6,155 nt of DNA, from the NCBI GenBank assembly GCA_937868245.1, contig CALMMI010000047.1, positions 1 to 6,155 on the forward strand, given 5' to 3'. The DNA is from an uncultured Ignavibacteria bacterium. GTDB taxonomy: Bacteria; Bacteroidota; Ignavibacteria; Kapaibacteriales; UBA961. Shown here one piece after another: positions 1 to 6,038 of the stretch (within the stretch, counting starts at the first letter, position 1; the number at the start of each line of letters is the position of its first letter). The position numbers and the translations under genes were made by a program. The notes under the pieces are model-generated. The model had not been told where the DNA came from and made no database searches. It was given only the letters and a program-made list of their open reading frames with translations.

Positions 1-117
1 AACTATATCAATAACTATTTTCTTTCTCTTTTTTCTAATGCAACATACGATGACAGGTTTATTTTTCGGCAAATGATTTGTTTTTATAAAGAGATTGTCT
101 TACTTATGCATCCCAAT
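1..117. other. AT-rich non-clpB segment at the window edge, possibly the end of an inserted element
   Basis: Codons matching ClpB end at about 118-120 (Glu433). Left of that, no frame on the minus strand continues the expected coiled-coil middle domain. Composition also shifts: 26 G/C in bases 1-100 against 43 in bases 121-220. On the plus strand one frame is open from base 2 to a TGA at 74-76, and another is open from base 1 into the clpB antisense. Neither translation resembles a transposase end that I recognise. The segment could be the end of an insertion sequence, the far side of a deletion or rearrangement, or an assembly join. The matching terminal repeat and target-site duplication would lie outside the window, so the type of element cannot be called. 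Confidence 0.4.
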
Positions 118-1416
118 TTCCCGCAGAAGTGCTTCCCGTTCAATTTCAAGTTGGCGGATTTTGCGTTCAATAGAATCAAGCTCCTCAGGCATGGAATCAA
201 TTTCGATACGAAGTTTACTTGCCGCTTCATCTACAAGGTCAATTGCTTTGTCGGGCAGAAATCTGTCGGTAATGTATCGTGAGGAAAGTTCTGCAGCAGC
301 TACAATAGCACCATCGGTAATGCGGACACCGTGATGGACTTCATAGCGTTCTTTCAGTCCACGAAGAATGGAAATCGTATCCTCAACAGTCGGTTCATCT
401 ACGATTACTTTTTGGAAACGGCGCTCGAGAGCAGGATCTTTCTCGATATGCTTTTGAAATTCATCGAGTGTTGTTGCGCCGATGCAATGCAAATCACCAC
501 GGGCAAGAGCAGGTTTTAGGATGTTTGCTGCATCCATACTGCCGGAGGTAGCCCCTGCGCCGATAAGAGTATGTAATTCGTCGATAAAGAGAATAAATTC
601 TCCTTCGGAATCTGTAACTTCCTTTATGACAGCTTTTAGGCGTTCCTCGAACTGTCCACGGAAACTTGTTCCGGCAACTAACGCACCCATATCAAGTGCA
701 ACAATAGTTTTTGTTTTGAGTGATTCAGGAACATCACCTGAGACAATACGCTGGGCAATTCCTTCAACGATTGCAGTTTTACCTACACCCGGCTCACCGA
801 TAAGAACAGGGTTGTTCTTTGTTCTACGCGAAAGTACCTGCAATACACGGCGTACTTCATCTTCACGCCCGATAACAGGGTCAATCTTTCCTTTGCGTGC
901 TTCGTCGTTCAAAATTCTTCCATAACGACTTAGAGCCTGATATTTATCTTCCGGGTTTTGGTCGGTTACACGTTGGTTGCCTCTAAATTCAGTAAGAACT
1001 TTCAGGATGGATTCTTTTATGACCCCTTGGTCTTTAAGGAGTTGGGAAGCGTTTGATTTTTGCTCGGCAAGAGCAATCAGCAAATGTTCAACACTTACAT
1101 ACTCATCTTTCATGGCATTCGCTTCTTTGAGTGCGGATTCCATTGCTGCCGATATACCGGATGATAGGTAATGATTGGCTGTGGCTGACCCGGCAATTTT
1201 AGGCAGCATTTCGAGTTGCTCGTTTATCTTAATTTTAAGATAATTCATATTCGCACCGAGTTTCAACATCATCGGGGATATGATTCCCGTAGAATCTTGA
1301 ATCAAGGCGGCGAGTAAATGAATCGGCTCAATTGATTGGTTATTATAGTTTGCTGCAATTTCCTGGGCAGTTTGCAGTGCTTCTTGCGATTTGAGTGTAA
1401 ATTTTTGGAGGTTCAT
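100..1416 (-). CDS. clpB: ATP-dependent disaggregase ClpB, N-terminal half only (truncated in the middle domain)
   Basis: ClpB is a cytosolic hexameric AAA+ chaperone that, with DnaK/DnaJ/GrpE, threads aggregated proteins through its pore. This 438-aa product has the Clp N-domain (about 1-145, a duplicated repeat) and the first AAA+ domain. Visible motifs are Walker A GEPGVGKT (207-214), Walker B ILFIDE (275-280), sensor-1 GATT (313-316), and the arginine fingers in ALERRF (R332, R333). These positions are within one residue of E. coli ClpB. The middle domain begins near 409 but after ALLRE (429-433) the protein diverges to a short tail and TAA. The rest of the coiled coil and the whole second AAA+ domain are missing; full ClpB is about 860 aa. 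Without them no normal disaggregase is expected, so this is probably a disrupted gene. The start matches the usual ClpB N-terminus; no Shine-Dalgarno is evident. Pore loop 1 reads TSFRG where E. coli has KYRG. Confidence 0.93.
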   Translation of the reverse strand: MNLQKFTLKSQEALQTAQEIAANYNNQSIEPIHLLAALIQDSTGIISPMMLKLGANMNYLKIKINEQLEMLPKIAGSATANHYLSSGISAAMESALKEANAMKDEYVSVEHLLIALAEQKSNASQLLKDQGVIKESILKVLTEFRGNQRVTDQNPEDKYQALSRYGRILNDEARKGKIDPVIGREDEVRRVLQVLSRRTKNNPVLIGEPGVGKTAIVEGIAQRIVSGDVPESLKTKTIVALDMGALVAGTSFRGQFEERLKAVIKEVTDSEGEFILFIDELHTLIGAGATSGSMDAANILKPALARGDLHCIGATTLDEFQKHIEKDPALERRFQKVIVDEPTVEDTISILRGLKERYEVHHGVRITDGAIVAAAELSSRYITDRFLPDKAIDLVDEAASKLRIEIDSMPEELDSIERKIRQLEIEREALLREIGMHK

Positions 1417-1417
1417 G

Positions 1418-1455
1418 GTATGTCACTTTTAGATTGGAATACAAAAAAAGTGATA
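1418..1455 (-). promoter_or_regulatory. Inverted repeat (hairpin) directly upstream of the clpB start
   Basis: An exact 8-bp inverted repeat, TCACTTTT at 1423-1430 and AAAAGTGA at 1446-1453, has a 15-base loop. It extends by three more pairs (GTA 1418-1420 with TAC 1453-1455 region) if two bases are bulged. In the clpB mRNA the 3' arm ends within a few bases of the AUG at 1416, so the stem would cover the ribosome-landing region. The symmetry is seen directly. A role as an RNA thermometer or as a repressor operator is inference; it is not the CIRCE element. Confidence 0.4.
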
Positions 1456-1521
1456 CTTAAGACGCAAAAAAGCTATTAAAATTTGATGTTTTGTCCTACA
1501 ATTTAGAATTCTTCAATTTTT

Positions 1522-3852
1522 TTAATTTTTCATAGTGTAAGCAGGAATTTCAATAGCGAATATAGCTCCTTTTCCTTTACCTTCACTTTCAGCCCAAACC
1601 CTCCCACCCATCAACTCGACTAATTTTTTTACTATCGAAAGTCCAAGTCCTGTAGAATGCTCACCTGCAGTAGGTCGTGCACTCAGCTTTTGAAATTTAC
1701 TGAACAGTTTTTCCTTGTCTTGGGGAGTTAAGCCCAGTCCTTCATCGCGTATAGTGCAGCGAATAAGTGAATCCGGTTGAATTGTAACCCCTACCCAAAT
1801 TTGTTTTTCACGCGGAGAGTATTTAACGGCGTTGGAAAGAAGATTATCGAAAATTGCTTGCAGCAATGATTTATCGGCACTACACCAAACGTTGTTTTGG
1901 GGCAATTCGGCAATAATTTTTAGTAATTTATTAGAAGCCTGATCAGAATAATCTCCTATCACAGATTTAATGATTTCAACGCACTCGACCGGTTCAATTT
2001 TCATTTGAATTACACCACGTTCCGCTGCATTACTGCTCAGGATACTTGAGATTATATCCTTCATTCGCATGGAAGACTTACGGATTGATGTTAATGAGTC
2101 TTTGAATAACGTAGGTGTTATAGCATCAGGATACTTCATTAAAAAATCAATGGTAAGGATTATTCCCGCAAGCGGGTTTTTCAAATCGTGGGCTGCTATA
2201 CCCATAATTTCGTCTTTTTCTCTATTGAGGTTTTCAAGCTGTTGGTTTTGAATCATTATCCGGTCGTTCGCTTCAGCCAGCTCTTCATTCCTTAGTTTTT
2301 CGATTTCCCGTTCGTGCTCTGCTTTTATACGGGCATTTTCATGCTTTGTAATTTCCTTTTGGGTTTCTGATGCTATGATACTACGGTGGGCTTCATCAGC
2401 ACGAATTTGTACATCGATGGAAGTAGCTTTTTCTAAATGATTATATGCATCCTCCCAGCTGTGAACACTACGGTACAAATCCGAAAGTGCCCTATGAAAA
2501 CGTGATGTTTCCAACTTCCTCCCGAGCTCTTGAAATATTTCAAGAGCTTCCAACATATTAGATTCAGCATTCTCAAAATTAAATTCCGAATAGACTTTAT
2601 TACCGTAAATTATTCCAATTGCACCTTTTGCACTGGCAGCATCACTTCTGCTACCAATTTGTTCAGATTTTTCCAATGCTTTATGATAGCTCTCCAATGC
2701 TATTGTATAATCTTTCTGAACTGTATAGATGTCTCCAATATTAATAAGAGAATCTATACACGCCATTATGTTTCCTGCTTCATTACCGGTTATAAGTGCC
2801 TGATGCAGGAAATCCAATGCTTTTGGATATTGTTTAAGGGAAGTATAAATACTGCCGAGATTACCTAAACAATATGCAATTCCATTCTTCTGATTTAGTT
2901 TTTTCCAAATCTCCAATGAACGGTTAATGTAGTCTAATGCACGTGTGTAATCCTCCATTCGGGCATAGACCATACCCAGATTAGAAAGATGCGTTGCGAG
3001 ATTATTTTTGTTTCCAACTTCTTCGGCAAGTTCAACCGATTTGTGAAGATATTCGGCAGCAATTGTATATTTTGCAAGGTTGATATAGATATTACCAATA
3101 TTACCCAATGTGGTACTTATCATGTTTTTATCACTCAACTCCTCGGAAAAGGCTAATGATTTAAAGTGATATTCCAATGCATTCTGATAATCGGCAAGGT
3201 GAGTATAAACACTACCTATGCCGCTCAATGTCCTGAGTATATGACGGCGGTTATTTTGTTCTTCACTAATGGATAACGATTTAAAAAACCATTCTAAAGC
3301 AACTTGATATTCCGAAAGGTGAGTATATGAAGAACCGATTGAAAATTGAACAGAAGCAATTCGATTTCTATCGTTTAATTCTTCACCAAGCGCAAGTGCT
3401 TTTGTAAGATATTCTAGGGCTTTAGGAATATCTACCATATTACGGTATATATTGCCGATATATCCCAGAATATTAGCAATCGAGGACTTATCCTCAAGTT
3501 CTGAAGCAAGCGAAAGAGCTTGTTCAAAGTAATACAAAGCCTCTGTGTAATTTGCTAATAAATTGTTCGCAGAGCCGATTGAGGTAAGGGAACGGAGTTG
3601 CTCTTGCGTGTTATTGAGCTCATGAGATAATCTAAGCGCATGTTCTGCGTGGGTGATTGCTTCTTGATAACGGTTGGTCATCCCGAGAGTTCGGGCTAGC
3701 AGGTTTTCAATTCTTAGGCGGAGAAGAGGATGATTTGTTACCTGAAGTGAGGCAAGAACTAACCAACATAACGATTCTGCTTGGGGGAGTTCATCATTCG
3801 AAATATGTTGCAAGGCTTGGTTTACAAGCTCTTCGAGTTCTTTATAATCCAT
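1522..3852 (-). CDS. Soluble TPR-repeat sensor histidine kinase
   Basis: This 776-aa protein is a two-component histidine kinase with no membrane segment or signal peptide, so it should act in the cytosol. Residues about 41-420 form a TPR array with exact 40-residue spacing, followed by two degenerate repeats to about 480. A charged coiled coil (about 485-550) leads into the HisKA domain with H-box MGIAAHDLKNPL. His555 is the predicted phosphorylation site, and the HDxxN pattern also allows phosphatase activity. HATPase_c follows with the N-box NLLSNAVKYSP (N670, N674), G1 DEGLG (703-707), F-box LFSKF (716-720) and G2 GLGLS (735-739). No receiver or output domain is present. TPRs usually bind proteins or peptides, so the signal is probably a partner protein; this is inference. 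It starts 3 bp after the upstream kinase stop, with GAAAGAG six bases before the ATG, which suggests coupled translation in an operon. Its kinase core is paralogous to the neighbour's. Confidence 0.93.
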   Translation of the reverse strand: MDYKELEELVNQALQHISNDELPQAESLCWLVLASLQVTNHPLLRLRIENLLARTLGMTNRYQEAITHAEHALRLSHELNNTQEQLRSLTSIGSANNLLANYTEALYYFEQALSLASELEDKSSIANILGYIGNIYRNMVDIPKALEYLTKALALGEELNDRNRIASVQFSIGSSYTHLSEYQVALEWFFKSLSISEEQNNRRHILRTLSGIGSVYTHLADYQNALEYHFKSLAFSEELSDKNMISTTLGNIGNIYINLAKYTIAAEYLHKSVELAEEVGNKNNLATHLSNLGMVYARMEDYTRALDYINRSLEIWKKLNQKNGIAYCLGNLGSIYTSLKQYPKALDFLHQALITGNEAGNIMACIDSLINIGDIYTVQKDYTIALESYHKALEKSEQIGSRSDAASAKGAIGIIYGNKVYSEFNFENAESNMLEALEIFQELGRKLETSRFHRALSDLYRSVHSWEDAYNHLEKATSIDVQIRADEAHRSIIASETQKEITKHENARIKAEHEREIEKLRNEELAEANDRIMIQNQQLENLNREKDEIMGIAAHDLKNPLAGIILTIDFLMKYPDAITPTLFKDSLTSIRKSSMRMKDIISSILSSNAAERGVIQMKIEPVECVEIIKSVIGDYSDQASNKLLKIIAELPQNNVWCSADKSLLQAIFDNLLSNAVKYSPREKQIWVGVTIQPDSLIRCTIRDEGLGLTPQDKEKLFSKFQKLSARPTAGEHSTGLGLSIVKKLVELMGGRVWAESEGKGKGAIFAIEIPAYTMKN
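2593..3612 (-). repeat. 120-bp tandem repeat coding for phased 40-residue TPR units
   Basis: Within the soluble kinase, the helix-A Gly pair (IGN/IGS/LGS type) recurs at residue 92 and every 40 residues to 412. The conserved Ala of helix B recurs at 105, 145, 185, 225, 265, 305, 345 and 385, with an earlier copy at 65. No indel occurs over more than eight units. The period shows in the DNA too: on the plus strand, related CCAATGC-like words end at 2700, 2820, 2940, 3180 and 3300, exactly 120 bp or multiples apart. The 40-residue unit, rather than the usual 34, is typical of the LGN/Rapsyn-like TPR subclass. Confidence 0.85.
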
Positions 3853-3855
3853 GTC

Positions 3856-5355
3856 TTACTCTTTCATTACCTCTACTAAGGTTTCTAAATCGGTTATGTT
3901 TTTGATGGACATCGAGTGTTTCTCGGGGGCAGTAAGTTGTACGATAAAAGTTGCTCCCATGCCGATTCCTTCACTTTCACACCACACGCTTCCGCCCATC
4001 ATTTCCACTAATTTTTTTACGATAGACAGACCAAGTCCTGTAGAATGTTCGCCACCTGTCGGCTTGGCAGAGAGACGTTGAAATTTACCGAACATCTTTT
4101 TCCGATCTTCTTCCGAAACACCCTGCCCTTCATCTTTGATAGAGATACGAATCGTATCTTTTTCTTCAAATAAGGTTTGTGTACAACTAATATAAACATT
4201 TTTGCCGTGAGGAGAATACTTTACTGCGTTCGAGATAAGATTGTCTAGGATTTCATGCAAAATTTCCTCATCAGCAATAATTTGAATATCTGCCGGAGAA
4301 GATTCTATATGAAGTTGAATGTTCTTGACTGTTGCCCTGTCTTTATAGCTTTCAATTTCAGATGATACAATTTCTGTCAGCGAAAATTGCTTGTTATTCA
4401 ATCTGATTGCACCGGATTCAATGGCATGTGTATCAAGCAAATTAATGATAATCGCTTTCATTCTCTGAGCAGTGTTGTAGATACTGGTAATATTGTTTAT
4501 TATTTCCTTTTCAGACAGTCTGTTCCAGTATTTACGGGTGATTTCGGACGAAAGCATAATTGATGTTAGTGGATTCTTGAGATCGTGTGCAGCGATTCCC
4601 ATAAACTCATTTTTCTCTGCATTAAGTTCTGCCAGATATTTATTCCGTTCATTAAGTTCTTGATTAACTTTTTCAATATCTGTTTTTTGTCTGGCAATTG
4701 TTTGGCGGTTCATATATTCCCGAAGTTGGGTTATATAGGTTATTCTCGATAGAAACCATGATAACACACATAAAATCAGACTATTTGTAATATGTCCGCT
4801 GCTATTGGGATTGGGCAGTACATTCGAAAGAATTACAAAGAAAGTAATTTGTACTCCTGCAAAGAGAATCATGCTTGTATATGGGCGGAGATAAATTGAG
4901 GCGGCTATTCCGAACATAGCTATTACGTATTCTGTAATTTGTCCGTGGAAGAGTTGATCAATCCATCCAGCCAACCCTGCACTCCATACTAGAATAGTAC
5001 ATGCAAAAGCAAAACTGATGATTCTGTTTCGGGAATGGTATTTTGCTGTATCTCTTAATCCAAGTTTAGCAAAAGTGAAAAAAGTAACGGAAGTGATAAG
5101 TAAGGCAACATGAAAGAAAAACAAGTATTGGTTTCCTATGTTTTTCTCCCATTCTCCGGCAGCTTTAGTAACTACAATGTCGCGCACAATAAGCAGCAGA
5201 TCCAGAAAAAAAAGCACCAACGAAAACAACCTGATTCGGTTAAGATTTGCAGCTTGAATATGCTGATTAAAGGCTTGGCGGTATTCTTCCGGTGGGCTTT
5301 CCGGTTCTATTTTCATTGCGTTTTTTAAATTGGTAAATATCAGAAAGGGTTTCAT
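3856..5355 (-). CDS. Membrane-bound sensor histidine kinase with six-TM input domain
   Basis: This 499-aa two-component kinase has six hydrophobic stretches in its N-terminal half, at about 41-58, 76-97, 112-131, 139-156, 160-178 and 190-206. There is almost no room for an extracytoplasmic domain, so it probably senses within or at the inner membrane. A coiled coil (about 215-250) leads to HisKA with H-box FMGIAAHDLKNPL (His257), then HATPase_c with N-box NLISNAVKYSP (N372, N376), G1 DEGQG (408-412), F-box MFGKF (421-425) and G2 GLGLS (440-444). All catalytic boxes look intact. I do not recognise the six-TM domain as a named family; it recalls MASE-type input domains in layout only. The start is uncertain: Met14 (5316) is an alternative, and neither site has a clear Shine-Dalgarno. 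It is the first gene of a likely two-kinase operon, preceded by a structured leader. No cognate response regulator is adjacent. Confidence 0.93.
   Translation of the reverse strand: MKPFLIFTNLKNAMKIEPESPPEEYRQAFNQHIQAANLNRIRLFSLVLFFLDLLLIVRDIVVTKAAGEWEKNIGNQYLFFFHVALLITSVTFFTFAKLGLRDTAKYHSRNRIISFAFACTILVWSAGLAGWIDQLFHGQITEYVIAMFGIAASIYLRPYTSMILFAGVQITFFVILSNVLPNPNSSGHITNSLILCVLSWFLSRITYITQLREYMNRQTIARQKTDIEKVNQELNERNKYLAELNAEKNEFMGIAAHDLKNPLTSIMLSSEITRKYWNRLSEKEIINNITSIYNTAQRMKAIIINLLDTHAIESGAIRLNNKQFSLTEIVSSEIESYKDRATVKNIQLHIESSPADIQIIADEEILHEILDNLISNAVKYSPHGKNVYISCTQTLFEEKDTIRISIKDEGQGVSEEDRKKMFGKFQRLSAKPTGGEHSTGLGLSIVKKLVEMMGGSVWCESEGIGMGATFIVQLTAPEKHSMSIKNITDLETLVEVMKE
3859..3865 (-). promoter_or_regulatory. 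Ribosome binding site of the TPR kinase inside the upstream kinase gene
   Basis: GAAAGAG lies in the last codons of the membrane kinase gene, six bases before the ATG at 3852. It is the clearest Shine-Dalgarno-like site in the window, and with the 3-bp intergenic distance it supports 3852 as the start and translational coupling of the two kinases. Confidence 0.5.
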
Positions 5356-5382
5356 AGTGGAGCGCGAACGAAATAATAGATT

Positions 5383-5434
5383 TGTGTGGAGCCTATTGAT
5401 TGCCCGTAATCAATATTCCTTTCGCTACCACACA
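5383..5434 (-). promoter_or_regulatory. Nested two-stem structured leader upstream of the membrane kinase
   Basis: Two perfect inverted repeats are nested. The outer arms are TGTGTGG (5383-5389) and CCACACA (5428-5434). The inner arms are TATTGATT (5394-5401) and AATCAATA (5408-5415) around a 6-base loop. In the minus-strand transcript this makes a 52-nt element with an outer 7-bp stem, an asymmetric internal loop (12 and 4 bases) and an inner 8-bp stem, ending 27 bases before the kinase start. No U-tract follows, so it does not look like an intrinsic terminator. I could not match it to a riboswitch class I know. It may be a cis-regulatory RNA or a DNA operator with two half-site pairs. Confidence 0.45.
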
Positions 5435-5498
5435 TAGTACGTAATAAGTTCGTAAAAGGACTTGATTCATACAATTTTATTGCTGAAAATGTTTATCG

Positions 5499-5535
5499 GT
5501 AATAGTCTGATTAATTGAACAGTCAAAGAATTATA
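5499..5535 (-). promoter_or_regulatory. Weak sigma-70-like promoter candidates for the kinase operon
   Basis: In the 257-bp gap before the membrane kinase, the minus strand has TTGACT (5526-5521) and TATTAC (5504-5499) with a 16-bp spacer. Separately there is a perfect TATAAT (5535-5530) without a well-spaced -35. No clean Bacteroidota TTTG/TAnnTTTG pair was found. Either site would place the structured leader at 5383-5434 inside the transcript. The rest of the gap holds no convincing gene. Confidence 0.22.
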
Positions 5536-5612
5536 GATTCAATCACGACGAAACACTTCAAAGTGATATGTTGTTTTTAATGTATGGAGAACAGAAAAGG
5601 GAATGGGATGTG

Positions 5613-6017
5613 TTACTCGGCGATATCGACTATAAACCACGCATCTGCAATCTTTTGTGTGGTAAAAGTGATGTTTTTAAGATAGTCAAATTCAATTTTG
5701 ACCCGTTGCATTGTGGTTGAAAGGGTATCGGTACGGGTAAGGGTAATAGGCTTTTTGGCAATAAGACGACCAATACGGCTCATCTCGTCGAAGAGTTCGT
5801 ATTTTTCGATTGCAAGGAGCGGGTTGCCGTTGGAACGTGCAAGGATTTCGGTAGCAGCAGAGGCATTGTTGCTATCAAGTTCAGCTTTGAACAAATAGAC
5901 AGCACCCATCGACGAGCGTTGGCTAATCTCCAACATTTGTGGCTTACGGCTTCCAACTGTAAATAAGTCACAACCAGCGAGCAAGATCACAAAAAGAAAA
6001 AAAGGAGCGCGTTTCAT
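5613..6017 (-). CDS. Small predicted lipoprotein of unknown function
   Basis: This 134-aa protein begins with a lipoprotein signal: Lys-Arg, a hydrophobic stretch (4-14) and a lipobox LLAGC with Cys16 as the expected lipidated residue. The next residue is Asp, which in E. coli would favour retention in the inner membrane, although that rule does not hold well outside Enterobacteria. The mature part is about 119 aa. It has a helical region (about 50-90) and a beta-rich C-terminus with alternating charged and hydrophobic residues that ends in ADAWFIVDI. This is reminiscent of NTF2-like/DUF4878-type small domains, but that is only a hint and I do not recognise the family. The gene starts 21 bp after the stop of a hydrolase-like gene on the same strand, so the two are probably cotranscribed. 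No clear Shine-Dalgarno precedes it. Confidence 0.8.
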   Translation of the reverse strand: MKRAPFFLFVILLAGCDLFTVGSRKPQMLEISQRSSMGAVYLFKAELDSNNASAATEILARSNGNPLLAIEKYELFDEMSRIGRLIAKKPITLTRTDTLSTTMQRVKIEFDYLKNITFTTQKIADAWFIVDIAE

Positions 6018-6038
6018 AAGTAAACAATAAGACCGAAA

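Noticed and set aside
1..99. Minus-strand frame open from the clpB stop to the window edge as continuation of ClpB by readthrough
   Set aside because: Its 33 codons (Lys/Ile/Val-rich) show none of the heptad pattern or residues of the ClpB middle domain, so a simple nonsense mutation does not explain the break.
482..925. 147-aa open frame on the plus strand
   Set aside because: It lies wholly antisense to the conserved NBD1 part of clpB, and its translation (Ser/Arg/Pro-rich) is the shadow of that gene.
1418..1455. CIRCE (HrcA) operator at clpB
   Set aside because: The arms do not match the TTAGCACTC/GAGTGCTAA consensus and the spacer is 15, not 9, bases.
1417..1521. Possible intrinsic terminator between the TPR kinase and clpB
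   Set aside because: There are A/T runs but no GC-rich stem followed by a U-tract; the only good symmetry sits against the clpB start and was listed as regulatory.
2530..2868. 112-aa open frame on the plus strand
   Set aside because: Antisense to the TPR array; its Phe/Cys-rich sequence is explained by the complementary strand of the repeat codons.
2593..3612. 120-bp repeats as a CRISPR array or non-coding satellite
   Set aside because: The repeats diverge at the DNA level, have no spacer structure, and stay in frame as TPR codons.
5569..5720. About 49-codon plus-strand frame starting in the gap and running into the lipoprotein gene
   Set aside because: It overlaps the lipoprotein gene antisense, has no ribosome binding site, and shows no recognisable motif.
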